A DNA stretch of 64,000 nt from assembly GCA_023230855.1 (NCBI GenBank), contig JALNWQ010000001.1, positions 124,001-188,000 of the forward strand. Direction: 5' to 3'. The position numbers were made by a program, and so were the translations under genes. Below are positions 1 to 8,668 of the stretch, piece by piece (positions within the stretch are counted from its first letter, which is position 1; each line of letters opens with the position of its first letter). The notes under the pieces were generated by a model. That model searched no databases. It was not told where the DNA came from and was given only the letters and a program-made list of their open reading frames with translations. Origin of the DNA: Solirubrobacteraceae bacterium (GTDB lineage Bacteria > Actinomycetota > Thermoleophilia > Solirubrobacterales > Solirubrobacteraceae).

Positions 1-546
1 TACGGGACGAGCAAGCTCTGCGGGGAGCAGTATTGCGACTGGTTCCGCAGGCTCCACGGGCTATCGACGGTCACGCTTCGGCTAGCCAATGTCTATGGTC
101 CTCGGCAGGACCCGCTGGGGGAAGCGGGCGTCGTGGCAATCTTCTGCGACCAGCTGCTCGCAGGCCAAGCTCCGACGGTCTTCGGCACTGGCGCTCAGAC
201 CCGGGACTTTGTCTTCGTGGAGGACGTGGTCGTCGCGCAATTGGCGGCGGCGTCCGCGACTGTCGAGGGCATCATCAACATCGGTACGGGCAAGGCGACC
301 ACCGTGTTGGACCTCATCGGTGCTGTCGGACGGGCGGGAGCTGAGGAGGGAGCGCCCAGCATGCTGGCACCGACTGTGTTCGGTGAGCCGCGCGAGGGCG
401 AAGTTGAGCATTCGTGCTTGGCGATAGGCCGGGCTCGCGACGATCTCGGTTTCTCGGCGTCGACGCAACTCGTTGACGGCCTGCGCCAGACCCTTCAATG
501 GGTTGGCGGGCACCGGGCGCAGCGCGGGGCCGGCGCCGCTGATTAG
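1..546 (+). CDS. NAD-dependent sugar-nucleotide epimerase/dehydratase, 5' partial
   Basis: C-terminal 181 codons of an extended short-chain dehydrogenase of the UDP-glucose 4-epimerase type. The window opens exactly on the catalytic YxxxK motif, read as YGTSK, so the NAD-binding Rossmann half lies upstream of the window. Family hallmarks that remain are the RLANVYGPRQ stretch, the DFVFVEDVV substrate-domain motif and INIGTGKATT. Such enzymes epimerise or dehydrate nucleotide sugars in the cytoplasm for surface glycans, which fits the glycosyltransferases downstream. Codon usage is less GC-biased than in most of the window, with many codons ending in T or A, shared with the first third of the next gene; this suggests an acquired cassette. 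The exact sugar cannot be told from this half. Confidence 0.85.
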   Translation, partial: YGTSKLCGEQYCDWFRRLHGLSTVTLRLANVYGPRQDPLGEAGVVAIFCDQLLAGQAPTVFGTGAQTRDFVFVEDVVVAQLAAASATVEGIINIGTGKATTVLDLIGAVGRAGAEEGAPSMLAPTVFGEPREGEVEHSCLAIGRARDDLGFSASTQLVDGLRQTLQWVGGHRAQRGAGAAD

Positions 547-656
547 CCGAGAGCGCCGAGCCGGCCGGGACCCTTGTGTGCTCGACTCGAGGGCCGCGGA
601 GGTAGGGTCGAGGAACTCGGGGGGATAATCGTCCCGATCCGCGGGGTACCAAGACC

Positions 657-2327
657 ATGAAGCTGACAACGAGTCGTTGGACTACTGGCTATCGGGTTGG
701 GGCGGTGCTCGCGTTCACCGCCGGAGTGGGGGGCGCTGCGGCAGCGTCGACATCGGCAGCGCAGTACGAGGTTTGGACCTGCAAGGCACCGGACGGGGCG
801 GGGATCATCGAATCGGTTTCGGGCACCGGTTGGCGACCGCTGACGGCGCAAACCAACGTGGCTGGTGGGAACTTGGCCGCCGACGAATGCGGTGCAGGTG
901 GCGGCTTGAGGGCCGTGGTCGCGTGGAGCTTGGATCAGCCGAAGGTTGCGACCGCTGGATGGCGATTCGTAGCGCCCCCCGGACTCTCGTTGCGCGCATA
1001 TGCGCTCGACCTTGATGGGTACGTCAGGCCGCCGCAGTCCGCCGATCAGCATTTTGGCGAAGTCTCGGTCGCGCGCGCTGGCCAGACCGACCCGATCTAC
1101 GAGCATCGATGGATGGGCCTGTTCGCTCCGGGTGCGGTCACGCGTCGTGAGCTGCGCGGAGATGCCCAGGGTCGTGAATGGCTCTCGGTGCGCGCAATCT
1201 GCTCGGGCTACTCCGGCACCGAGTGGACCTGTACCCCGGACGCCGCCCGCGGCGTCGCAAGCTTCACCATCCACCGCGCCGTCTTCACCCTCGAGGACCG
1301 CGACTCGCCGATCGTGAACGCCGTCTCCGGGGACGCCGTGACGAACGACGTCTGGGCCGGGCCGACCGGGATCTCGGTCGGGGCGAGCGACGCCGGGGGA
1401 GGGGTCTACCGGCTCGCGATCGAGGTCGACGGGAAGATCGGAAGCCACGTCAACCTCGCCGACGCGCCCTGCCGGGCCTGGCCCGGGACCGAGCGGACGT
1501 TCATGGCGCCCAAGCCGTGCCCGAGCACCGTCGGCGGGCTCCACCGGATCGACACCACCACCCTGCCGGAAGGGGTCCACACCGTCCGCGTGCTCGTCGA
1601 GGACGCCGCCGGCAACCAGACCACCGCGTACGGGCCCACCACCAAGCGCATCCGCCACACCGACCCCGGGCCCAACAACGGCATCCCGTCCGTCGACCAG
1701 GCCCGCCTGCACGTCAACTGGGAAGGCCGCGAATCCGACGCGCGGACCATCAAGTTCGACCAGCGGCCCGTCCTCAAGGGCAAGCTCACGACCGCGACCG
1801 GGCAGCCCATCCGCGACGCCGTCATCCGCACCACCATCAAGCGCAGCGCCCGCAACTCGCCGTCGTTCGAGCGCACGCCGCTCAAGACCGACGAGGAAGG
1901 CCGGTTCCGCTGGAAGATGCCCAAGCGCATCAGCTCGCGGACCCTCACGTTCGCGTACCACCAGCGCGTCCGCGACGACGTGCCGATCGCCGTCCGCAAG
2001 ATGCGCCTGACCGTCAAGGCGGGCATCAAGCTCAAGCTCAGCCGCAAGACCGCCCGACGCGGGCAGAGCGTGCGCCTGACCGGGACCGTCGTCGGACGTC
2101 CCATGCCGGCGGGCGGCAAGGTCGTCGAGCTGCAGGCCCGCGACCCCGGCAAGAAGTGGATCACGTTCCGCACCGTGCGCAGCAAGAAGAACGGCAAGTT
2201 CGCCACCACCTACCGGTTCCGCAACGCCGGTCCCGCCAAGTTCCAGATGCGGGCCCGGGCCCGCAAGGCCGGCGACTACCCCTACGCCACCGGCGTGTCG
2301 CCGACCCGCACCATCCGGGTCCGCTGA
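657..2327 (+). CDS. Secreted Ig-like/carboxypeptidase-regulatory-like repeat protein
   Basis: A 556-residue protein of unknown function. Residues 1 to about 35 form a signal peptide with a small-residue stretch before a likely cleavage at the ASTSAA/QYE site. The middle (about 215-330) looks like a beta-sandwich of the kind that reads DSPIVNAVSGD and GVHTVRVLVEDAAGN. The last 200 residues contain two more beta-type modules rich in Lys and Arg (for example RPVLKGKLTTATGQP and RRGQSVRLTGTVVG), like carboxypeptidase-regulatory or Ig-like folds. It is probably an extracellular or wall-associated protein. A GATAAT hexamer at 624-629 could be its -10 element. Codon choice changes abruptly around 1200: before it about 30 percent of codons end in A or T, after it only a few percent, so the gene looks chimeric. 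Confidence 0.75.
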   Translation: MKLTTSRWTTGYRVGAVLAFTAGVGGAAAASTSAAQYEVWTCKAPDGAGIIESVSGTGWRPLTAQTNVAGGNLAADECGAGGGLRAVVAWSLDQPKVATAGWRFVAPPGLSLRAYALDLDGYVRPPQSADQHFGEVSVARAGQTDPIYEHRWMGLFAPGAVTRRELRGDAQGREWLSVRAICSGYSGTEWTCTPDAARGVASFTIHRAVFTLEDRDSPIVNAVSGDAVTNDVWAGPTGISVGASDAGGGVYRLAIEVDGKIGSHVNLADAPCRAWPGTERTFMAPKPCPSTVGGLHRIDTTTLPEGVHTVRVLVEDAAGNQTTAYGPTTKRIRHTDPGPNNGIPSVDQARLHVNWEGRESDARTIKFDQRPVLKGKLTTATGQPIRDAVIRTTIKRSARNSPSFERTPLKTDEEGRFRWKMPKRISSRTLTFAYHQRVRDDVPIAVRKMRLTVKAGIKLKLSRKTARRGQSVRLTGTVVGRPMPAGGKVVELQARDPGKKWITFRTVRSKKNGKFATTYRFRNAGPAKFQMRARARKAGDYPYATGVSPTRTIRVR

Positions 2328-2335
2328 GCCCCGCT

Positions 2336-2368
2336 CCGGCACGCTCGCGCCACCCGCGAGCGTGCCGG
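2336..2368. terminator. Hairpin terminator after the secreted protein
   Basis: A perfect 14-base-pair stem, CCGGCACGCTCGCG (2336-2349) and its complement (2355-2368), closes a five-base CCACC loop nine bases after the stop codon. There is no T-tract, as is usual in very GC-rich genomes. It separates the secreted-protein gene from the glycosyltransferase operon downstream. Confidence 0.7.
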
Positions 2369-2459
2369 CAGCGCACGACCGCAACTCCCGACCATCCCGC
2401 GGGTTGGCAGACTGACGGCACGAGTGCTCCCGGGGGCCGGGAGCCCGGCCGGATCCCTC

Positions 2460-3221
2460 ATGCCGCGTCAACTCGCCATCGTCCCCGCCTACAACGAGGC
2501 CGACGCCATCGTCGCCACCGTCGACGACCTGCGCGCCAACGCGCCAGAGTTCGACGTGCTCGTCGTCGACGACGGCTCCACCGACGACACCGCCGACCGG
2601 GCCCGCGACGCCGGGGCCGACGTCCTCCAGCTCCCCTTCAACCTCGGGATCGGCGGGGCCGTCCAGGCCGGCTACATGTACGCGCTCGACGGCGACTACG
2701 ACATCGCCGTCCAGGTCGACGGGGACGGCCAGCACGCCGCCGAGGAGATCCACGCCCTACAGGCCCACGCCGACCGCAACCCCGGCACCAACATGGTCAC
2801 CGGATCGCGGTTCATGCCCTGCGACGAGACCACGGACCGGTTCCAGTCCTCCCGTGCGCGCCGGCTCGGCATCCGCTACTTCGGCCGGATGCTCAGCACC
2901 ATGACCCGGCAGCCCGTCACCGACCCCACGTCCGGGTTCCGCCTGTGCGACCGCACCGCGATCGAGCTCTTCGCCCGCGACTACCCGCACGACTACCCCG
3001 AGGTCGAGGCGATCCTCATGCTCCACGCGCACCGCCTCACCCGCGACGAGGTGCCCGTCGCGATGCGCGAGCGACAGGGCGGCGCCTCGTCGATCCGGCC
3101 GTGGCACGCGGCGCTCTACATGATCAAGGTGACGCTGGCGCTCGGCATCGGGCTCCTGCGGGAGCGGCCGACCGTCGAGCCCGGCGACCCCGCCGCCGTC
3201 AGCGCCGACCGCGGCATCTGA
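2460..3221 (+). CDS. Family 2 glycosyltransferase (polyprenyl-phosphate sugar synthase type)
   Basis: A 253-residue GT-A fold glycosyltransferase. The N-terminus LAIVPAYNEADAI and the VVDDGSTDDTA motif bind the nucleotide sugar; VQVDGDGQH carries the metal-binding DxD. It most resembles DPM1-like enzymes that load a sugar onto a polyprenyl phosphate at the cytoplasmic membrane face. I chose the ATG at 2460 over an in-frame GTG at 2424 because the extra 12 residues are Gly/Pro-rich and precede the conserved first strand. It is followed after 7 bases by a DUF2304 gene and then by another GT2, a common three-gene arrangement in surface-polysaccharide loci. The sugar donor is not identifiable from sequence. 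Confidence 0.85.
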   Translation: MPRQLAIVPAYNEADAIVATVDDLRANAPEFDVLVVDDGSTDDTADRARDAGADVLQLPFNLGIGGAVQAGYMYALDGDYDIAVQVDGDGQHAAEEIHALQAHADRNPGTNMVTGSRFMPCDETTDRFQSSRARRLGIRYFGRMLSTMTRQPVTDPTSGFRLCDRTAIELFARDYPHDYPEVEAILMLHAHRLTRDEVPVAMRERQGGASSIRPWHAALYMIKVTLALGIGLLRERPTVEPGDPAAVSADRGI

Positions 3222-3228
3222 GGGCACC

Positions 3229-3792
3229 GTGAGCACCCAGCTGCGCATCATCGCGATCATCGTCAGCCTGGGGCTGTTCCTGTCCGTCATCGAGCTCGTC
3301 CGGCGCCGACGGCTCATGGAGCGCTACGCGCTCCTGTGGCTCACCGCCACCGTCGCCCTCACCGGCCTGTCGATCTGGAGCGGGCTCCTCGACCGGATCT
3401 CCTCCGCCATCGGGGTGCGGTACGGCACCTCCACCCTGTTCGCGGTCGCCTTCGGGTTCCTCACCCTCATGGTGCTCCACTTCACGCTCGTCATCTCGCG
3501 GCTCGTCGAGCAGAACAAGATCCTCGCCCAGAAGATGGCGCTCCTCCAAGGCCGCCTCGACCGGCTCGAGAGCGACCCGGCTGTCGCCCCCGGCCCCGAG
3601 CCGCGCGCCGACAGCCCGGAACGCGCGCCGCCGGCCGCCACCGGCCGCCTACGCAGCGGCGACCCCCGGACCGGCGATGCCCCCCCGCGCGACGCCGAGC
3701 AACCGTCCGGTGGGGGCCCCCCGACCACGGCCCGCAGCCGGCCCACCGACCGTGAGCCGGTGGCCGTCGGCTGCGACCGCGACGACCGGTGA
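3229..3792 (+). CDS. DUF2304 family membrane protein
   Basis: A 187-residue protein. Residues 1-115 hold three hydrophobic segments (around 6-22, 36-54 and 66-88) separated by basic loops, the pattern of DUF2304. A short predicted coiled coil (EQNKILAQKMALLQGRLDRLE) follows, then about 70 Pro/Gly/Arg-rich residues that look disordered. DUF2304 proteins typically sit beside polyprenyl-phosphate glycosyltransferases, as here, and may anchor or assist the soluble partner; this is an inference from context. The GTG start at 3229 lies 7 bases after the upstream gene, and its stop overlaps the next start by 4 bases, so the three genes are probably translationally coupled. Confidence 0.75.
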   Translation: MSTQLRIIAIIVSLGLFLSVIELVRRRRLMERYALLWLTATVALTGLSIWSGLLDRISSAIGVRYGTSTLFAVAFGFLTLMVLHFTLVISRLVEQNKILAQKMALLQGRLDRLESDPAVAPGPEPRADSPERAPPAATGRLRSGDPRTGDAPPRDAEQPSGGGPPTTARSRPTDREPVAVGCDRDDR

Positions 3793-4820
3793 CCGGGCCC
3801 ACGACGACGGTCACCGTCGTCCTCGTCACCCACGACAGCGCCGACGACCTGCCCGGCACCCTGGGTGCTCTCGCACCACAACTCCAGGCCGGGGACGAGG
3901 TCGTCGTCGTCGACAACGCCTCACGCGACGACAGCGCCACCGTCGCCCGGCGCGCGCTCCCCGCCGCCACCGTCATCGAACCCGGGGTCAACCTCGGCTT
4001 CGCCGCGGGCTGCAACCGTGGGGTCGCCGCCGGCCACGGCGACCTCGTGCTGCTCCTCAACCCCGACGCCGTGCCGGCGCCGGGGTTCCTCGACGCGCTC
4101 CGGGGCGCCGCGGCCGGCCATCCCACCTGGGGGGCGTGGCAGGCGCTCGTGACGCTGCCCGGAGGGCGGGCGGTCAACAGCAGCGGCAACCACGTCCACT
4201 TCCTCGGATTCGGCTGGGCCGGCGGGCACGACGATCCGATCGAGCGGGCCCACGACGCGCCACGGACCATCGGGTTCGCGTCGGGGGCGGCGATGGTCGT
4301 CCGGCGTGCCGCATGGGACGCCGCCGGCGGGTTCCAGGACCACTACTTCATGTACGGCGAGGACCTGGACCTGTCGCTGCGGCTACGCCTCGCCGGATGG
4401 GAGCTGGGGGTCGTCCCCGCCGCCCGCGCCGAGCACGACTACGCGTTCGTCAAGGGCGACTACAAGTGGTTCCACCTGGAGCGCAACCGGTGGTGGACGA
4501 TCGTCGGCGCCTACCCGCGCCGGCTGCTGCTCCTCCTGCTGCCCGCGCTCGTGGCGTTCGAGATCGCGCTGCTCCCGGCCGCCGCGGCCGGTGGCTGGCT
4601 GCGGCCCAAGCTCCGCGCCCAACGCGCCGTCGTCCGCGACCTGCCCGCCATGGTGCGCCACCGACGCACCGTGCAGGCCACCCGCACCATCAGCGCCCGG
4701 ACGTTCGCCGACGGCCTGACCCCCGGGCTCGACTCGCCGTTCCTGGCGGGGGCGGCCCGGATCCCGGGCATCGCGGCTGCGCTACGCGGGTTCTGGGCGG
4801 TCGTCCGGCGCTGCCTCTGA
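3789..4820 (+). CDS. Family 2 glycosyltransferase, rhamnosyltransferase-like
   Basis: A 343-residue GT2 enzyme of the WbbL/rhamnosyltransferase-like group. TVVLVTHDSADDL and VVVVDNASRDDSA form the nucleotide-binding half, LLLNPDAVPAPGFL supplies the DxD-like acidic motif, and FMYGEDLDLSLRLRLAGWE carries the ED motif near the catalytic base. The C-terminus has a hydrophobic stretch (LLLLLLPALVAFEIALLPAAAAG) likely to be membrane-associated. The GTG start overlaps the previous stop. It probably adds a sugar to a lipid-linked glycan at the inner membrane face. Acceptor and donor are unknown. Confidence 0.85.
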   Translation: MTGPTTTVTVVLVTHDSADDLPGTLGALAPQLQAGDEVVVVDNASRDDSATVARRALPAATVIEPGVNLGFAAGCNRGVAAGHGDLVLLLNPDAVPAPGFLDALRGAAAGHPTWGAWQALVTLPGGRAVNSSGNHVHFLGFGWAGGHDDPIERAHDAPRTIGFASGAAMVVRRAAWDAAGGFQDHYFMYGEDLDLSLRLRLAGWELGVVPAARAEHDYAFVKGDYKWFHLERNRWWTIVGAYPRRLLLLLLPALVAFEIALLPAAAAGGWLRPKLRAQRAVVRDLPAMVRHRRTVQATRTISARTFADGLTPGLDSPFLAGAARIPGIAAALRGFWAVVRRCL

Positions 4821-4935
4821 CGCCTGTCCAGCGCTCGACGCGCCGTGCGGAGGCGTCAGGCGTCGGCGAGGGCCAGGGCACGGAACGCGCGACCGACGCC
4901 CGGACGTCGTCGATCCACGAGACGGCGCGCGCGGG

Positions 4936-5364
4936 TCAGATCACGACGACGTGATCGTCGGTCGCGCCCGGGACCGCGGAGCGGGGAACCCGCCCGTCAC
5001 ACGTCACGAGGCGCCCGCCGTGCCGCACCGCCAAGGCGAGGAGGTAGACGTCCGTCACCTGTTTGGGGCCGTGGACGCGCCGCTCGTCGACGACCGAGCG
5101 ATCGAGGAGGGTGATGTCGCACGGCCATCGCTCGTGGTGCGGGGTCGCCGTCGCCGCGCGGAGCATCGCGACCGCGGTGGTGGGCGAGACGTCGAGGGGA
5201 TACCGGGGCTGGGAGATCACGCGAACGAAGCCGTTCTCCGTCAGCGCACACGACGCCCAGCCGTGGTCGACCTCGGCGGCGAACCACCGACGCGCTGCCG
5301 TGTGATGCACATGTGACTCGTCATGCAACGCGAGGAGCACGTTGACGTCGAGCAGGGCCCTCAC
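4936..5364 (-). CDS. vapC: VapC-type PIN-domain toxin
   Basis: A 142-residue PIN-domain RNase of the VapC family. Acidic residues expected to bind metal are D6 (ALLDVNVLL), E43 (ALTENGFVRV) and the Asp in VTDVYLLALAVRHG, with a last Asp in LVTCDGR. VapC toxins cut specific RNAs to stop translation. The start codon overlaps the antitoxin stop by four bases, the normal VapBC order with the antitoxin first. The pair sits between two blocks of the glycan locus, a typical accessory position. The RNA target is not predictable. Confidence 0.85.
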   Translation of the reverse strand: MRALLDVNVLLALHDESHVHHTAARRWFAAEVDHGWASCALTENGFVRVISQPRYPLDVSPTTAVAMLRAATATPHHERWPCDITLLDRSVVDERRVHGPKQVTDVYLLALAVRHGGRLVTCDGRVPRSAVPGATDDHVVVI

Positions 5365-5591
5365 GCATCCGCCTCTTCGAGCAGCTCGTCGACCAACTCG
5401 GGCGTGACGACCACGTCACGACGCGGGATCGTCCTGAAGCCGAAGAACGACTCGCCGGCGTCGAGTCGCTCGCCGGCCAGCCCGCGGCGCGCGAGCTCGG
5501 AGATGACCGCCCCGGCGCTGCGTCGCTCGCGTCGCGCAAGCTCCTTCGCCGCGAGGAGCACATCGTCCTCGATGTCCAGCGTCGTGCGCAC
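5361..5591 (-). CDS. vapB: VapB-type antitoxin
   Basis: A 76-residue antitoxin. Residues 1-36 (RTTLDIEDDVLLAAKELARRE) match a ribbon-helix-helix DNA-binding fold, with the TTLDIEDD strand that contacts DNA. The acidic tail (VTPELVDELLEEADA) is the kind that wraps the toxin. It uses a GTG start. An inverted repeat TGATGC/GCATCA lies six bases upstream (5597-5612) and is the likely autoregulatory operator. Confidence 0.8.
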   Translation of the reverse strand: MRTTLDIEDDVLLAAKELARRERRSAGAVISELARRGLAGERLDAGESFFGFRTIPRRDVVVTPELVDELLEEADA

Positions 5592-5596
5592 GCATC

Positions 5597-5612
5597 TGAT
5601 GCTAGCGCATCA
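5597..5612. promoter_or_regulatory. Putative VapB operator
   Basis: Inverted repeat TGATGC, spacer TAGC, GCATCA, directly upstream of the antitoxin start. Read on the minus strand it contains TAGCAT, a plausible -10 hexamer, so repressor binding would block transcription. Confidence 0.5.
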
Positions 5613-5674
5613 TCCGTGCAGGCAAGAGCGTCTGCCGCGACGCGACCCCGACTCCTTCACGCCCCCGACGGGCA

Positions 5675-6898
5675 TCAGCGGCCGGGGCGCCGCCCGTCCA
5701 CCAGCCCCCGCAGGGCGCCCTCGAGCCTCGCCCCGATCGCCCGCCAGTCGTAGACGTCCTCGGCGGTCCGGCGGCCGGCGTGGCCCAGGCGGCCGGCGAG
5801 CGCGTCGTCGGTCAGCGCCCGGACGGTGGCGTCGGCGAACGCGTCGGGATCGTCGGCGAGCAGGACCTGGTTGCCCTGGCGCACGTCGACGCCCATCGCG
5901 CCCATCGTCGTGCTCACCAGCGGACGGCCACTGGCCAGGCCGTCCAGCACCTTCAACCGGGTGCCGCCGCCGGAGAGCATCGGCACCAGCACCACACGCG
6001 CCCGGTCGAACCACGGCTGCATCTCGGGCACCCAACCGGCGAGGGTCACGCTCGGGTCCGCGAGGGTGGCGATCTCGTCCGGCACGTCGCGTCCGACGAC
6101 GAGCAGGCGCGCGTCGGGCTTCCAGTAGCGCACCCGCGGCCAGATGTCGCGCAACAGCCACGCCAGCGCCTCGGCGTTGGGCGGGTAGCCGAACGTGCCG
6201 GTGAACAGCGCCACCGGCTCGTCGGGCAACGGCGACGCGACCAGACGGTCGGTGTCGACGCCGTTGGGGATCACCACCGACGGGCGGTCGCTCACGCGCC
6301 GCAGCTCGCGGTCGTCGTCGGCCGACATCGTCAACAGCAGATCGAACGCCGCCAGCCGGCGCGCGTCGAACCGACGGAACCGGGTCGCCTCGGCCCGCAG
6401 CGCGGCGGCCGCGACCCCGTCGGCGGCTGCCGCCCGGCGCGCGTAGTAGTCCCACGACAGGTTCTCCAGCCCCAGCGCCTTGGGGATGGCGGCGGGCAGG
6501 TCCTGCGCCCAGCGGGCCGCCCAGTCGTGCTCCACCAGCACCACGTCGGGAAAGCGCCCGATCGCCTCTCGCGCCCGCGCCCGCAGCGACGCCCAGAACA
6601 CCTCGGTCTGCCACGCCACCGTCGGCATCGTCGCCGCACGCACCACGAGCGAGGGACGGCGCGCCAACGCGCCCAGCGCCTCGACCGCACGCGACGACGG
6701 ACGGTCCACCGCCAGCAGCGTGGCGCCGGCGTCGGTCAGCGACCGGCGGCCCTCCTGCTGATCGGCGTGCACCGGGGCGACGACGTCGACCGCGTGTCCG
6801 TGGTCGACCAGCGACCGGATGAGCTGGAACTGCCGGGTCGATCCGCCGCTGCCCCCGGGCCAGTAGGGCAGCTCGGGGGTGATCCACGCGATCCGCAC
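5675..6898 (-). CDS. Family 4 glycosyltransferase (group 1)
   Basis: A 407-residue GT-B glycosyltransferase. The N-terminal Rossmann half begins RIAWITPELPYWPGGSGGSTRQF, with the Gly-rich loop that binds the acceptor side. The C-terminal half has VALFTGTFGYPPNAEALAWLL, DARLLVVGRDVP and a nucleotide-sugar motif region VVLVPMLSGGGTRLKVLDGLASGRPLVST. The layout resembles the Stp1-like transferases annotated with PEP-CTERM exopolysaccharide systems. The GTG start at 6898 is chosen because the next strand begins immediately after it and upstream residues are not family-like. The gene is divergent from the flippase operon at 7035. Substrate unknown. Confidence 0.85.
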   Translation of the reverse strand: MRIAWITPELPYWPGGSGGSTRQFQLIRSLVDHGHAVDVVAPVHADQQEGRRSLTDAGATLLAVDRPSSRAVEALGALARRPSLVVRAATMPTVAWQTEVFWASLRARAREAIGRFPDVVLVEHDWAARWAQDLPAAIPKALGLENLSWDYYARRAAAADGVAAAALRAEATRFRRFDARRLAAFDLLLTMSADDDRELRRVSDRPSVVIPNGVDTDRLVASPLPDEPVALFTGTFGYPPNAEALAWLLRDIWPRVRYWKPDARLLVVGRDVPDEIATLADPSVTLAGWVPEMQPWFDRARVVLVPMLSGGGTRLKVLDGLASGRPLVSTTMGAMGVDVRQGNQVLLADDPDAFADATVRALTDDALAGRLGHAGRRTAEDVYDWRAIGARLEGALRGLVDGRRPGR

Positions 6899-7034
6899 CC
6901 GGCGGACAGTAGACGGCCGGTGGCGGGGCGGGCGCCGCCACGACGCGTCGCTCGCCGCCGACGTCCCGGCCATCCCGCGGCCCGTACGATCCTCGCGACC
7001 GCCCGGCTCACGTCGCCGGTGCGCCGCCCGACGC

Positions 7035-8618
7035 GTGACTCCCGCCCCCACCACCCCGCCACCCGGTGGACCGCCGCCTCGTGACGGCGCGGCGGCCGGT
7101 CCTGATGCGTCCGGACCGGGCGCGTCCGTGGACGTCGGCGACCCCGCGCCCGGCGGGCCCACCGCCCGCGGCGCGTCGCAGACGGTGATCGCCCAGGTCG
7201 GGGCGCGGCTGGTGTCGGTGATCGCCGTCGTCGGCAGCACCGCGATCGTGGTGCGCACCCTGGGGATCGAGGCGTACGCCGACTGGGGCACGGTCGTGCA
7301 GCTCGCCGCGTTGATGGCGTTCGCGGTCGACCCGGGCGTGTCGCCGATCGTCGTGCGACGGATCCTGCAGGATCCGCGGACCGCGCCGCTGCCGTCCGCG
7401 CTGGTGCCCGTCCGACTGGCGCTCGCGACGCTGGCGTTCGTCGTGGTGGTCGCGGTGACCGTCGGGCTGCGCGGTGACGGGGCGGCGCTGCTGGCGGTCG
7501 CGCTCGGCGCGCAGGTCGTGCCCCGCGCCCTGGTGCTCAACGCCACCCCGTGGCTGCAGGTCGATCAGCGACTGCACCGCCAGACCGCGCTCGAGGCGCT
7601 CGCCGCGCTGCTCGGTCTGGCGCTGCTCGGCGCCGCCGCGGCCGGCGGGGCGTCCGCGGCGGTGCTGGGCCTGGTCGGGTTCACCGTGCCGACGGCGCTG
7701 CTGGCGCTGCTCATGCGTCGCGAGCTGCGGATCACCCCGTCGCGGACGCGCGACGTCCCCGGGCCGCAACGGGCCCGGGTGCGGTCGGTCGTGGCCGAGG
7801 TCGCACCGCTGGCGGGGGCGCTCGTCCTCGTCGCGGTCTACATGCGGATCTACGTCGTGTTCGTCAACGAGGCCGAGGACGAGGCGACGATCGGGCGGTT
7901 CGTCTTCGCGTTCCAGTTCGTCGACCAGCTCATGGTCGCCGCCGGGATCGTCGCCGGGGCCGCGCTGCCGCTGCTGGCGGTCCGGGCGACCGCCCAACGC
8001 CTGCTGCGCGACCACCGCACCCACGACCTCGTCGTCGCGGTCACCGCGGTCGGCGCGCTGATCGGCGTGGGGATGATCGCCGTGGCCACCCTGATCGTCG
8101 ACGTCGTCGGAGGCCCCGAGGCGGCCGGCGCCGAGCGGTACCTGCGGCTGCTCGCCCCGATCGCCCCGCTGCTGCTGGCGTCGTTCGTGCTGGCCTACGT
8201 CTACGTCGCGATCGGCCAGAGCCGCCGCTACCTCGTGTTCAACGCCGTCGGGCTCGTCGTCAACCTGGTCGCCCACGCGCTGCTGACGCTCGATCACGGC
8301 GCCGAGGCGGCCGCCCGCATCACCTGGGGGACCGAGATGGTCGTCACCGGCCTGGCGCTCGCGGGGATCACGTTCGTCGCGTCCGGTCGCCGGGCGGCCG
8401 CCGCGACCGCGACCGTCGTCGTGGTCGTCGTGGTGGCCTCCGAGCTCGCGGCGGCCGGAACCGTCGCGCCGCTCGTCGCGGCGGGTGGTGCGGGGCTCGT
8501 CACGGTGGTCGTCGCCCACCGTCCGTTGCGGTGGATGGCCGACGCGGTCGGCGTGCCGCTGGGGCCGTTGGCGACGGCGACGCCCACGGAGGCGTCCGGA
8601 CCGTCCGGCGCCGCCTGA
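7035..8618 (+). CDS. Wzx-type polysaccharide flippase (MATE/MOP superfamily)
   Basis: A 527-residue polytopic membrane protein of the polysaccharide-transport (PST) branch of the MOP exporters. After a Pro/Gly-rich N-terminal 45 residues, the first helix pair reads QTVIAQVGARLVSVIAVVGSTAIVVRTLG, and about 12-14 hydrophobic segments follow. Such proteins flip undecaprenyl-linked oligosaccharide units across the membrane. The GTG start at 7035 is preferred to upstream in-frame codons because those would encode an Arg/His-rich extension. It heads a same-strand run (methyltransferase, GT4, acyltransferase, GT4), consistent with export of the repeat unit those enzymes build. Confidence 0.8.
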   Translation: MTPAPTTPPPGGPPPRDGAAAGPDASGPGASVDVGDPAPGGPTARGASQTVIAQVGARLVSVIAVVGSTAIVVRTLGIEAYADWGTVVQLAALMAFAVDPGVSPIVVRRILQDPRTAPLPSALVPVRLALATLAFVVVVAVTVGLRGDGAALLAVALGAQVVPRALVLNATPWLQVDQRLHRQTALEALAALLGLALLGAAAAGGASAAVLGLVGFTVPTALLALLMRRELRITPSRTRDVPGPQRARVRSVVAEVAPLAGALVLVAVYMRIYVVFVNEAEDEATIGRFVFAFQFVDQLMVAAGIVAGAALPLLAVRATAQRLLRDHRTHDLVVAVTAVGALIGVGMIAVATLIVDVVGGPEAAGAERYLRLLAPIAPLLLASFVLAYVYVAIGQSRRYLVFNAVGLVVNLVAHALLTLDHGAEAAARITWGTEMVVTGLALAGITFVASGRRAAAATATVVVVVVVASELAAAGTVAPLVAAGGAGLVTVVVAHRPLRWMADAVGVPLGPLATATPTEASGPSGAA

Positions 8619-8668
8619 TCCGGGCGCGGGTGGCGGCCGCCCGCGCCGACCGTGGCATCCTCACGACC

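Noticed and set aside
543..2753. A 736-residue open frame on the minus strand opposite the secreted-protein and GT2 genes
   Set aside because: It is Asp/Gly/Val/Arg-rich with no hydrophobic or family motifs and mirrors GC-rich plus-strand codons; the plus-strand genes have clear signal and GT2 motifs.
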